From positions 1 through 8,738 of the forward strand of contig DBDD01000247.1 in the NCBI GenBank assembly GCA_002293365.1: 8,738 bases of DNA. Reading direction: 5' to 3'. The translations under genes and the position numbers were made by a program. Positions 1-6,612 of this stretch are shown here, piece after piece. Numbering within the stretch: the first letter of the stretch is position 1; each line of letters starts with the position of its first letter. Source of the stretch: Christensenella sp. UBA941. GTDB taxonomy: Bacteria > Bacillota > Clostridia > Christensenellales > UBA941. The notes beneath the pieces were generated by a model. It saw only the letters and a program-made list of their open reading frames with translations. It had not been told where the DNA came from and did no database searches.

Positions 1-1054
1 TGCGTTCGATGTCCCCCAGGTTATTGAGCGTCACGCGGGAGACGAGCGCGCCGCCGACTTCAACGGGCGCAAGCAGCGCCAGCGGCGTAAGCTTGCCCGT
101 GCGCCCCGCCTCCCAGCGAATGGCATTGATAATCGTAACAACCTCTTCGGCGTCGAATTTAAACGCCATAGCCCAGCGCGGGAATTTTTCGGTATAGCCT
201 ACCCGCTCACGGGCGGCAAAATCGGCGGCCTTGAACACGCAGCCGTCGACCATATAGTCCAATTGCGAACGCTCACGCTCGCGCTCGGGCAAAAGCGCTA
301 TAAGCTCCGATAGCGAGCCGTACCATGTTTCACCCACGGGGAACCCTTGCTCCTTCAAGAAAGCAAGCATCTCGTGCTGAGAAGCGAACGCTGCGCCTTC
401 GATAAAGCCGACATTGTAAAAGACCGCCGAAAGTCGGCGCTTGGCAGTTTCGCGCGGGTCGAGGTTGCGCAAAGCGCCCGCGGCGGCGTTGCGCGCGTTC
501 TTCAAGGGCGTTTGAGCCGAGGCGTTGTAGCTTTCTAATACGGAAAGGCGCATATAGCCCTCGCCCTGTACTTCGAAACGGCCCTGAAACGATACGGTAA
601 GCGGGATAGAGCGTATCGTCTTGACCTGATCTGTAATCTTCTCGCCGACGGAGCCGTTGCCGCGCGTCGCGGCGGTAATTAGCGCGCCGCCGTCGTAGGT
701 CAAGTTTAGGGTAAGGCCGTCGTATTTGCGCTCCAGCGCGAATTCGCCGGTATAATTTTTCAAGCGCCGCGCCCAGTCGAGCAGCTCCGGCTCCGTACGC
801 GACTTGTCGAGGCTCCAAAGCTTTGCGAGATGCGTATGGCGTTCGAACGCGGATAAGGGCTCCCCGCCGACTCGCTGCGTCGGCGAATCGGGCAGTATAA
901 CGCCGCTTTCCGCCTCCAGCCGGGCGTATTCTTCGTAAAGGGCGTCCCATTCGGCGTCGGATACGCTCGGTGCGTCTAAAACGTAATATTCGTAATTCAG
1001 CTGCGAAATGCGCTTCGCGAGCTCTTTTTGGCGGGTGAGGTTCATTTCTTCCAT
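1..1054 (-). CDS. ligA: NAD-dependent DNA ligase LigA, N-terminal part (cut by window edge)
   Basis: Seals 3'-OH/5'-phosphate nicks in duplex DNA using NAD+ as AMP donor, in replication and repair. I translated the frame by hand: 351 codons without a stop, about half of the usual ~670 residues; the rest lies beyond position 1. In order: Ia domain with the Bacillus-like YEYYVLDAP segment; SPTQRVGGEP; SLDK at residues 81-84 (SLDN-like); adenylation motif ERKYDG with the expected catalytic Lys110; TRGNG at 130-134 (usually TRGDG); KNARNAAAGALRNLDP; a DG-V-K motif III; PRWAMAFKF; GRTGKLTP; then the start of the OB fold (SRVTLNNLGDIER). The start is ATG at 1054, with a GGAGGGG Shine-Dalgarno at 1062-1068 (7-nt spacing) lying in the last codons of pcrA; a second in-frame ATG at 1045 is less well placed. 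It sits 4 nt after pcrA and is probably cotranscribed. The family is clear; the N and K substitutions suggest a divergent branch. Confidence 0.95.
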   Translation of the reverse strand, partial: MEEMNLTRQKELAKRISQLNYEYYVLDAPSVSDAEWDALYEEYARLEAESGVILPDSPTQRVGGEPLSAFERHTHLAKLWSLDKSRTEPELLDWARRLKNYTGEFALERKYDGLTLNLTYDGGALITAATRGNGSVGEKITDQVKTIRSIPLTVSFQGRFEVQGEGYMRLSVLESYNASAQTPLKNARNAAAGALRNLDPRETAKRRLSAVFYNVGFIEGAAFASQHEMLAFLKEQGFPVGETWYGSLSELIALLPERERERSQLDYMVDGCVFKAADFAARERVGYTEKFPRWAMAFKFDAEEVVTIINAIRWEAGRTGKLTPLALLAPVEVGGALVSRVTLNNLGDIER

Positions 1055-1058
1055 TCGC

Positions 1059-3350
1059 TTACCCCTCCACATGCGTAATCGGCGCGAGCGAGGCGACGAT
1101 CTTTTTCGTCCCCGATATCTCGAAATCGACGGTAAGCACGAGGCCGCTGCCCGCCCCTTCGAGGTCGACGATAGTCCCATTGCCGAATTTTGCGTGATTC
1201 ACGCGCTGATAGCGCTCGAATGCACGTTTTTCGCCGTTTTCGCGGATGGCGACGCCGCTCGAAACGCTGTAGGAGCCTTCGGAATCGACACGTTTGCCAA
1301 AGCCGCCGGCGCGGGAGGGTTTGCTTGCTCCGAAGCCCGTGCTTGAACCAAAGCCAGCATTGCTGCCGAATCCTGCATTTGAGCCAAAACCGGCATTGCC
1401 GCCTGAACCGGCGCTCACGGAGTGTTCGTAGCGCTCGAAAAGCTTTTCCGGCAATTCTTTGATGAAACGCGACGGAGCGTTGTGCATATAGCTTAGGCCC
1501 GAGCCGGAATAGCTTAGCCGCGAACGCGCGCTGGTTAAATATAGCTTGCGCTTTGCGCGCGTGATGCCGACGTACGCAAGCCGCCGCTCCTCCTCGAGCT
1601 GATCCGGCGTGCCGAAGGCGCTACGGGCGTGCGGGAATACGCCCTCCTCCATTCCGACCAAGAATACGGACGGGAATTCTAGGCCTTTGGCGCTGTGCAG
1701 CGTCATTAGCGTAATAGAGCCGCCCTCTTCAAGCGAATCGACGTCCGAAACGAGCGCAACGCTCTCGAGAAATCCGGAGAGCGTATTCTCTTCTCCATCG
1801 TCTCCGTATTCGTGCAGCGCGACCATCAATTCCCGCACGTTTTCGACGCGCTCGACGATTTCGCGCTCGGTTTTGGCGCTCTTGTCGTTTTGCAAATGCT
1901 TCAGATAACCGGTTTCTTCAAGCAGCTTCTCGGCGAATTCGCCCAGCGGAAGCGTATCTTTATATGCGATCAGGTCGGAGATCATATTCGCGAAGGCTTC
2001 GAGCTTGTTTTTGAGCTTGGTCGGTAAATCGCCTTCCAGCGCCGCAATCATAAGCGGAATCTCTTGAGCGCGCGCCTTTTGCTCTAGCTCGGTAATAGCG
2101 GCGTCGCCTATGCCGCGCCGTGGCACGTTTATGATGCGCCGGAGGCTAACGTCGTCCGCGGGGTTTTCCACGACGCGGAGATACGCTAAAACGTCCTTAA
2201 TCTCGCGGCGGTCGTAGAACTTCATGCCGCCGTATACCTTATACGGCATGCCGTAGGACGCGAGCGTGCCCTCGAGCACGCGGGACTGCGCGTTTGTGCG
2301 GTAAAGCACCGCGAAATCGCCGTGTTGATCGCCGCTACGAACGGAGCGCATTATCGTATCGCATACGAACGCCGCCTCGTCGCGGTCGTCCGTCGCTTGG
2401 TAATACGCGAGCTTGTCCCCTTCGCCAGCGTCTGTCCACAGCGTCTTTTCTTTGCGCGCGATGTTATGGGATATAAGCGCGTTCGCCGCGTCGAGAATCG
2501 TGCCTGTGGAGCGGTAGTTCTGTTCCAGCCGAAATACATGCGCTCCGGGAAAGTCTTTTTCAAAATCGAGAATATTGCGTACAGATGCCCCGCGCCAGCC
2601 GTAGATGCTTTGGTCGTCGTCGCCAACGACGCATAGATTGCCGGTTTTGCTGGCCAAAGCGCGCAGCATAGAGTATTGGATGTGGTTCGTATCCTGGTAT
2701 TCGTCTACGAGTACATAACGGAAACGGCGGCGATACTTCGCTAAAATGTCGGGGAAGTCCGTAAACAGGCGAAGGACGTTCAGCAGAAGGTCGTCGAAGT
2801 CCATCGCGTTGCATTCCTTCAGCCTGCGCTGGTAAAGCTTGTACAGTTCATATATCTTGTCCGCGCGATAGTCCGCCATCGAAGAAATATAGTCTTCGGG
2901 CTTCGTGGAATTGTTTTTCGCGTCGGAAATAAGGTTTTTCATTTGGCGCTTGGGATAGTCCGAATCCAAAAGATTTAGCGCCTTTTGGCATTCCTGTATT
3001 AAGGCGACTTGATCTTGATCGTCATAGATTACGAAGCTGCGCTCATAGCCTAGATGGTGTCCGTCAACGCGCAAAATACGTACGCACGCGCTATGGAACG
3101 TAGTAACCCACATGTTGTCGGCGGCGCCCACAAGCGCCTCCACGCGCTCGCGCATTTCGCGCGCGGCCTTATTTGTAAACGTCAGCGCCAATATCTCATA
3201 CGGCGACGCTTTGTTCTCGTCGATAATATACGCGATACGGTGCGTCAAAACGCGGGTCTTGCCGCTGCCGGCGCCCGCAAGTATGAGCAGCGGCCCCTCG
3301 GTCGTTAAAACCGCCTGCCGCTGCGGCTCGTTCAAATGGGATAGATCCAT
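1059..3350 (-). CDS. pcrA: ATP-dependent DNA helicase PcrA (UvrD/Rep superfamily 1A)
   Basis: A 3'-5' SF1A helicase for repair, displacement of bound proteins and plasmid replication; cytosolic. The 763 residues are close to the usual PcrA length (~720-750) plus a longer linker. Motifs in order: Q-motif LNEPQRQAV (6-14), Walker A AGAGSGKT (25-32), Ia LTFTNKAAREM (56-66), Walker B VDEYQD (215-220), III GDDDQSIYGWRG (243-254), IV QNYRST (277-282), V TLHSAKGLEFP (550-560), VI RRLAYVGITRAK (589-600). Residues 652-675 are a Gly/Phe-rich hexapeptide repeat linker, followed by a Tudor-like C-terminal domain (about 711-760, VNHAKFGNGTIVDLEG), which in PcrA contacts RNA polymerase. The ATG shares its A with the TGA of the upstream FAH gene (TGATG) and has no good Shine-Dalgarno of its own, which suggests translation by re-initiation. 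ligA follows 4 nt downstream, a pairing well known in Bacillota. Confidence 0.97.
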   Translation of the reverse strand: MDLSHLNEPQRQAVLTTEGPLLILAGAGSGKTRVLTHRIAYIIDENKASPYEILALTFTNKAAREMRERVEALVGAADNMWVTTFHSACVRILRVDGHHLGYERSFVIYDDQDQVALIQECQKALNLLDSDYPKRQMKNLISDAKNNSTKPEDYISSMADYRADKIYELYKLYQRRLKECNAMDFDDLLLNVLRLFTDFPDILAKYRRRFRYVLVDEYQDTNHIQYSMLRALASKTGNLCVVGDDDQSIYGWRGASVRNILDFEKDFPGAHVFRLEQNYRSTGTILDAANALISHNIARKEKTLWTDAGEGDKLAYYQATDDRDEAAFVCDTIMRSVRSGDQHGDFAVLYRTNAQSRVLEGTLASYGMPYKVYGGMKFYDRREIKDVLAYLRVVENPADDVSLRRIINVPRRGIGDAAITELEQKARAQEIPLMIAALEGDLPTKLKNKLEAFANMISDLIAYKDTLPLGEFAEKLLEETGYLKHLQNDKSAKTEREIVERVENVRELMVALHEYGDDGEENTLSGFLESVALVSDVDSLEEGGSITLMTLHSAKGLEFPSVFLVGMEEGVFPHARSAFGTPDQLEEERRLAYVGITRAKRKLYLTSARSRLSYSGSGLSYMHNAPSRFIKELPEKLFERYEHSVSAGSGGNAGFGSNAGFGSNAGFGSSTGFGASKPSRAGGFGKRVDSEGSYSVSSGVAIRENGEKRAFERYQRVNHAKFGNGTIVDLEGAGSGLVLTVDFEISGTKKIVASLAPITHVEG
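1326..1397 (-). repeat. 18-bp coding tandem repeat encoding NAGFGS units in the PcrA linker
   Basis: Three consecutive 18-bp units (1380-1397, 1362-1379, 1344-1361) each encode NAGFGS; a degenerate fourth (1326-1343) encodes STGFGA. The units differ at third codon positions, so they are not a fresh perfect expansion. They lie between the helicase core and the Tudor-like domain of PcrA (residues 652-675). The multiple-of-three unit means copy-number change would keep the frame. A flexible spacer role is inferred. Confidence 0.85.
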
Positions 3351-4105
3351 CAGCGTACCGTGTTCCGAAGAATACTCAGACCCTCAATAGAAACCTCGAC
3401 GGTATCGCCTATATCCATCGGGCCTATGCCGGAGGGCGTACCCGTCGCTATGACGTCGCCGGGCTCGAGCGTCATAACTTCGCTAATAAAGCTTACGAGC
3501 GCGTCGCATTTATGAATCATACGCGCCGTAGTGGAGGATTGTTTGACTTCGCCGTTGAGCAAAAGCTGTATTTTAGCGTCGCGCCAGTCGAAATCCGTAT
3601 CTATCCAGGGGCCGATAGGGCAGAACGTATCGAATCCCTTCGCGCGCGTCCATTGCTTGTCGATAGCTTGTAAATCCCTGGCTGTGACGTCGTTCAGGCA
3701 GGTAAAGCCTAAAACGTATTCCATCGCGGCTTCTTTTGAAACGTTTTTGCAGCGCTTTTTGATGACGATGGCGAGCTCTGCTTCGTAATCGACGCGTTTA
3801 GACTGTATTGGGTATACGATAGCCTCTTCATGCGCGATGACCGAAGTAGGCGGTTTTAAAAACAGTATAGGGGTATCCGGAATATCGTGGTGTTTCATTT
3901 CTTCTGCATGCGCGGCGTAGTTTACGCCGACAGCGACGACCTTGGACGGATTTACCGGCGATAAAAAGCGAATGTCTTTGATAGGGAAGAATGTGTCCGT
4001 TAGGCGGTACTCACCCAAAGGCGTTCCATTTAGTAATCTTACGGCGTTTTCTTCGGCGATACAATAAATCTCTTTTCCCTCATGGACTATGCGGCAAAAT
4101 TTCAT
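3350..4105 (-). CDS. Fumarylacetoacetate hydrolase (FAH) family protein, acylpyruvase/isomerase-like
   Basis: FAH-fold metal-dependent enzymes cleave C-C bonds in, or isomerise or decarboxylate, acylpyruvate-like 2-oxo acids. From the chosen start the protein is 251 residues, typical for single-domain members. A short N-terminal domain is followed by the core: VGVNYAAHAEEM (59-70), FLKPPTSVI (82-90), VDYEAELA with Glu108 and Glu110, NDVTARD with Asp139 (the E-E-D metal triad), KGFDTFCPIGPW (156-167) and GDVIATGTPSGIG (216-228). The ATG at 4105 is preferred over one 60 nt upstream because an AAGGGGG site sits 9 nt before it and homologues begin near here; the upstream 20 residues would also cover the predicted promoter. 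It is the first gene of the unit with pcrA, overlapping it by 1 nt. The substrate cannot be read from sequence, and neighbours give no catabolic pathway. Confidence 0.9.
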   Translation of the reverse strand: MKFCRIVHEGKEIYCIAEENAVRLLNGTPLGEYRLTDTFFPIKDIRFLSPVNPSKVVAVGVNYAAHAEEMKHHDIPDTPILFLKPPTSVIAHEEAIVYPIQSKRVDYEAELAIVIKKRCKNVSKEAAMEYVLGFTCLNDVTARDLQAIDKQWTRAKGFDTFCPIGPWIDTDFDWRDAKIQLLLNGEVKQSSTTARMIHKCDALVSFISEVMTLEPGDVIATGTPSGIGPMDIGDTVEVSIEGLSILRNTVR

Positions 4106-4114
4106 AAATAATAT

Positions 4115-4121
4115 CCCCCTT
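4115..4121 (-). promoter_or_regulatory. Ribosome binding site that fixes the start of the FAH-family gene
   Basis: On the minus strand this reads AAGGGGG, 9 nt before the ATG at 4105. The alternative ATG at 4165 has no comparable site, so the longer 271-residue reading is unlikely. Confidence 0.75.
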
Positions 4122-4130
4122 AACAGAGAT

Positions 4131-4159
4131 ATTGTAACATATCCATAATATTTATAAAA
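4131..4159 (-). promoter_or_regulatory. Probable sigma-A promoter of the FAH-pcrA-ligA operon
   Basis: On the minus strand a -10 box TACAAT (4131-4136) is preceded by TGT (4137-4139), an extended -10 (TGn). A weak -35-like TTTTAT lies 17 bp upstream (4154-4159). Transcription would begin about 20 nt before the FAH ribosome binding site. The extended -10 makes up for the poor -35. This is a sequence match only. Confidence 0.5.
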
Positions 4160-4250
4160 GCTCATTCAATTCGCCAATCACGCCTAATACTCCGAGACAT
4201 TCCTTGACGCGTACCGTAGCGATCCAAGCAAAGAGGGATTTGCGTCGGCT

Positions 4251-4562
4251 ATGAAAAACCTCTTTCGCGAGTACGACGCCACGCCCTTTTTATACGATGT
4301 AAACAAGCCGGATTACCGGTCGTTCGTGACAAAACTATCAGACGATGCGATAGAGAAAATCAAATTCGACAGCATGGCATTTTTCAGAAAAGCGGCGTAT
4401 ACCGCCAATCTGGAGTTGAAAATACCCGAATCCGAAGCGTATGGAATTTTGAGCGCGTTATTATCAACGATATACGTTAAGGATACTATTGAGCTCATCC
4501 ATAATCATTTTGAGGTTTTTGATTACATGGCCGACAAGCTGATATCAAATATTTTTGAATAG
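4251..4562 (+). CDS. Small protein resembling the C-terminal half of a TetR-type regulator (probable remnant)
   Basis: An open frame of 103 residues, predicted largely helical and soluble. The segment from KLSDDAIEKIKFDSMAFF through IPESEAYGILSALLSTIY to FDYMADKLISNIFE looks like the ligand-binding/dimerisation domain of TetR-family regulators, in which an n-PE--A--L--ALL helix precedes a C-terminal FD---D-LI--I helix. This is from memory of family patterns, not a search. The N-terminal helix-turn-helix is absent. The frame stays open and protein-like for 21 codons upstream of the ATG (from 4188, beginning YSETFLDAYRSDPSKEG) but contains no start codon and is closed by TAA at 4185-4187. The nearest purine-rich site (AAAGAGGGA, about 4230-4237) is 13 nt from the ATG, a long spacing. 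So it may be an expressed orphan domain or the tail of a decayed regulator. A small membrane-protein gene follows 11 nt downstream. Confidence 0.5.
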   Translation: MKNLFREYDATPFLYDVNKPDYRSFVTKLSDDAIEKIKFDSMAFFRKAAYTANLELKIPESEAYGILSALLSTIYVKDTIELIHNHFEVFDYMADKLISNIFE

Positions 4563-4573
4563 GAGTGTGTGTA

Positions 4574-4723
4574 ATGAGTTTTCGTAGCTTCGTATACGGT
4601 ATATACGATTTCTTTAGGACGGCAGTTCCTCTATTCCGGGTAGGCTGGATAATCACTATCCTGATTGGCGCTGCTCTTTTAGCACTGGCAATTATTTGCC
4701 TTGCTTTTTACTCTATTGGTTAG
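4574..4723 (+). CDS. 49-residue single-pass membrane protein, possibly truncated by a frameshift
   Basis: ATG at 4574 follows a strong AGGAG site (4561-4565, 8-nt spacing) that overlaps the stop of the preceding gene, so the two are probably cotranscribed and coupled. The product starts with an aromatic, basic segment (MSFRSFVYGIYDFFRT) and continues into one clear transmembrane helix (about residues 25-46: WIITILIGAALLALAIICLAF). It ends at TAG 4721-4723. Directly past this stop the +1 frame is open to TAG 4785-4787 and encodes a second hydrophobic stretch (VSIFAPLLGIFVFAALIIGVLI). Joining the frames at the T run 4705-4709 would give a 70-residue two-helix protein. I recognise no family and assign no function. 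Confidence 0.6.
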   Translation: MSFRSFVYGIYDFFRTAVPLFRVGWIITILIGAALLALAIICLAFYSIG

Positions 4724-4787
4724 TATTTTTGCCCCGTTGTTAGGTATATTTGTGTTTGCGGCGCTTATAATCGGAGTCCTCATATAG
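4683..4787 (+). pseudogene. Out-of-frame second transmembrane segment of the small membrane protein
   Basis: This frame has no ATG but is open after TAG 4680-4682 and ends at TAG 4785-4787. It encodes a hydrophobic run with a mid-helix Pro/Gly typical of a real membrane segment. A one-base excess in the five-T run at 4705-4709 would explain why it is out of frame with the ATG and Shine-Dalgarno at 4561-4576. Alternatives are a sequencing error, a programmed shift, or a separate short gene starting at a TTG (4701 or 4716). Confidence 0.45.
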
Positions 4788-4879
4788 GCTGTGGCGGAAT
4801 ATATGCGCTATACGGTCGTAATGCATAATGCGACCAGTATAAGATATAATATAGCAGAAAAAAAGCTCGAAATATATTA

Positions 4880-4907
4880 TTGTCTACCAATACAATTATG
4901 ATACAAT
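4880..4907 (+). promoter_or_regulatory. Probable sigma-A promoter of the glycosyltransferase gene
   Basis: TTGTCT (4880-4885) and TACAAT (4902-4907) are separated by 16 bp, within the usual range. Transcription would start near 4914, about 12 nt before the ribosome binding site. The surrounding 4788-4915 stretch is AT-rich with no coding signal. It also contains a TATAAT (4845-4850) without a matching -35, and a short inverted repeat GGTCG/CGACC (4814-4818/4831-4835) around ATGCAT whose role is unknown. Confidence 0.55.
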
Positions 4908-4925
4908 AGTATACATTGTTGTTGT

Positions 4926-4932
4926 GGGGAGG
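4926..4932 (+). promoter_or_regulatory. Ribosome binding site that fixes a GTG start
   Basis: GGGGAGG lies 10 nt before the GTG at 4943. The longer reading from the TTG at 4916 would start almost on the predicted transcription start, with no room for a ribosome binding site, so GTG is preferred. Confidence 0.7.
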
Positions 4933-4942
4933 CGATAGGGTC

Positions 4943-6595
4943 GTGAAAAGTAAGACAGTACGAAAGTCAAGTCTGGAAAAGCTCAAGCAAGACCTGATCA
5001 AAGGCTTGATTTCGAAAAAAATCGCAGTAATAGTCTTCGTGCTGTTTTTCATCTGTGGCATTTTCATAGTCAAAGACTATGGGGCTGGCGCTGACGACAA
5101 TTATGAACGGGTTACAAGCCTAGTCAACTATGTTCATGTTTGGGGTCCTTTAATGAGAGCCTCCGAGCATGAATCCGTAAGGGTGATCGCTGAAAACACG
5201 CCCGAACTCGCGACTTATGAAGACCGTTATTACGGCGTGGCATTGCAGAGCATAACTGTTTTGGCCGAACATTTGTTCGGATTCAGGCTCGGAACAAGAT
5301 ATTTCTTTTTGATACGGCACATATTTGTTTTCTTTAATTATTTCCTTGCCGGTATTTTCTTCTATTTAATTCTAAGGCTCCGGTTCGGCGAAAGTGTTTT
5401 CCCGTTGCTGGGAGTGCTCGTTTTTATACTGTCGCCTCGTTTTTTTGCCGAGGCGTTTTATAATATAAAAGATAATTTGTTCTTCTCGTGGATGGTTATT
5501 TCGGGCTGCTTCGTACTGCGCTGGCTCGAAGATAGGAGGGCGCGGTTTTATATTTTGGCGGCGGCTGCGCTGGCGGTCGCTATCAATACGCGCATATTAG
5601 GTCTCTCGCTGCTGCTGCTGGCCTGCGCTTTTGCCGCAATTATTGCCATCCGCCAAAGGATGGGCTTTTTACGCGTTTTGGGCCGTCCGCTGGCGCTATT
5701 TGGGTTAACGTTGGCGTTCTGGATATTGATAACGCCCTTCCTGTGGTTAAACCCTATTAACAATATGGTGGCAACATTTGACTTTTTCTTAAATGTCGTG
5801 GAATGGGACGGCGTCCATCTGTATTTGGGAGAAATGATATCGCGGCATGTACCGTGGCACTATTTACCGGTGTGGATGGGGATCACGATTCCAATACCCT
5901 ACATAGCTTTGTTTGTCGTAGGCGCGGCCTCCACAGCGGTAAATGCGATTGGCTGGATAAAGCGACGGGCGGCGAGACCAAATGAACTTGATAGACAGCA
6001 TCTCTATGATCTTTTCATGGCCGCGCTGTTCTTCTGTACGCTGTTTGGTTTTATCATTTTGCGTATCAGCATGTATAACGGCTGGCGTCACGCTTACGGC
6101 ATATATTTCCCATTCATATATATCGCCGTGTATGGTTTGAGTACTGCAATTAATTATTTAACAAAGAAGCATGTCGCGCTGCGTCGGATAGGTTTGTGCG
6201 CCGTCACCGCGACCTTCGCTTACCTTTTGGGCTGGATTTGTGTAAATCACCCCTACCAATACGCCTACTTTAACGTTATTGGCCGTCAGGTTGCTGAGAG
6301 GAACTTCGAATTGGACTGTTGGGAGGTTTCTCATACCGATTTGGTTCGTTTTGCGCTTGCCTACGACGATAGGCCGCGGATAACGATTTCCGGACTGGAA
6401 AAGCATGCCTTTATGTTAACCGAAGAGGAAAGGACAAGGGCAATATTGAACATATATATTGAAACCGACTATTATTTACAGAATACCAGTATACCGTATG
6501 CCGAAAGAACGCCGCCCGAAGGATTTGAGGAGCTCAAGTCGATCAAAGTAGACGGCATGATAATTTCTGCGCTTTATAAGCGCATAGGGCAGTAG
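4943..6595 (+). CDS. Multi-pass GT-C fold glycosyltransferase (ArnT/PMT-like)
   Basis: A polytopic membrane protein of 550 residues from the GTG start. A basic N-terminal tail (1-26) leads into TM1 (27-43), then GAGADDNYERV with Asp51-Asp52 at the start of the first external loop, where GT-C enzymes carry their catalytic acidic residues. About ten further hydrophobic segments follow. SPRFFAEAFYNIKD (164-177) and HPYQYAYFN (436-444) followed by FELDCWEVS (455-463) match, as I remember them, hallmarks of a bacterial ArnT/PMT_2-like family. The last ~90 residues form a soluble domain. Such enzymes move a sugar from a polyprenyl-phosphate carrier to a lipid, glycan or protein outside the membrane; donor and acceptor cannot be told here. 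It seems monocistronic, with its own promoter, and converges on the SSB-like gene with a 17-nt gap and no obvious terminator between them. Catalytic assignment is inferred. Confidence 0.75.
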   Translation: MKSKTVRKSSLEKLKQDLIKGLISKKIAVIVFVLFFICGIFIVKDYGAGADDNYERVTSLVNYVHVWGPLMRASEHESVRVIAENTPELATYEDRYYGVALQSITVLAEHLFGFRLGTRYFFLIRHIFVFFNYFLAGIFFYLILRLRFGESVFPLLGVLVFILSPRFFAEAFYNIKDNLFFSWMVISGCFVLRWLEDRRARFYILAAAALAVAINTRILGLSLLLLACAFAAIIAIRQRMGFLRVLGRPLALFGLTLAFWILITPFLWLNPINNMVATFDFFLNVVEWDGVHLYLGEMISRHVPWHYLPVWMGITIPIPYIALFVVGAASTAVNAIGWIKRRAARPNELDRQHLYDLFMAALFFCTLFGFIILRISMYNGWRHAYGIYFPFIYIAVYGLSTAINYLTKKHVALRRIGLCAVTATFAYLLGWICVNHPYQYAYFNVIGRQVAERNFELDCWEVSHTDLVRFALAYDDRPRITISGLEKHAFMLTEEERTRAILNIYIETDYYLQNTSIPYAERTPPEGFEELKSIKVDGMIISALYKRIGQ

Positions 6596-6612
6596 AGAAT
6601 TTTCTTGTTAAT

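Noticed and set aside
330..950. A 206-codon minus-strand open frame
   Set aside because: It is Arg-rich and lies in another frame of ligA, whose frame shows all ligase motifs.
4106..4165. Longer FAH start at 4165 (20 extra residues)
   Set aside because: No ribosome binding site there; it would overlie the predicted promoter, and the ATG at 4105 has a good Shine-Dalgarno.
4814..4835. Inverted repeat GGTCG/CGACC as an operator or terminator
   Set aside because: Only five base pairs with a 12-nt loop and no T tract; too weak to list as a feature.
4916..4942. TTG start nine codons upstream of the glycosyltransferase GTG
   Set aside because: It lies at the predicted transcription start, and the best Shine-Dalgarno falls inside it.
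4780..5073. A 97-codon hydrophobic open frame on the minus strand
   Set aside because: It spans the promoter region and the start of the glycosyltransferase; no Shine-Dalgarno, and an AT-rich composition explains its hydrophobicity.
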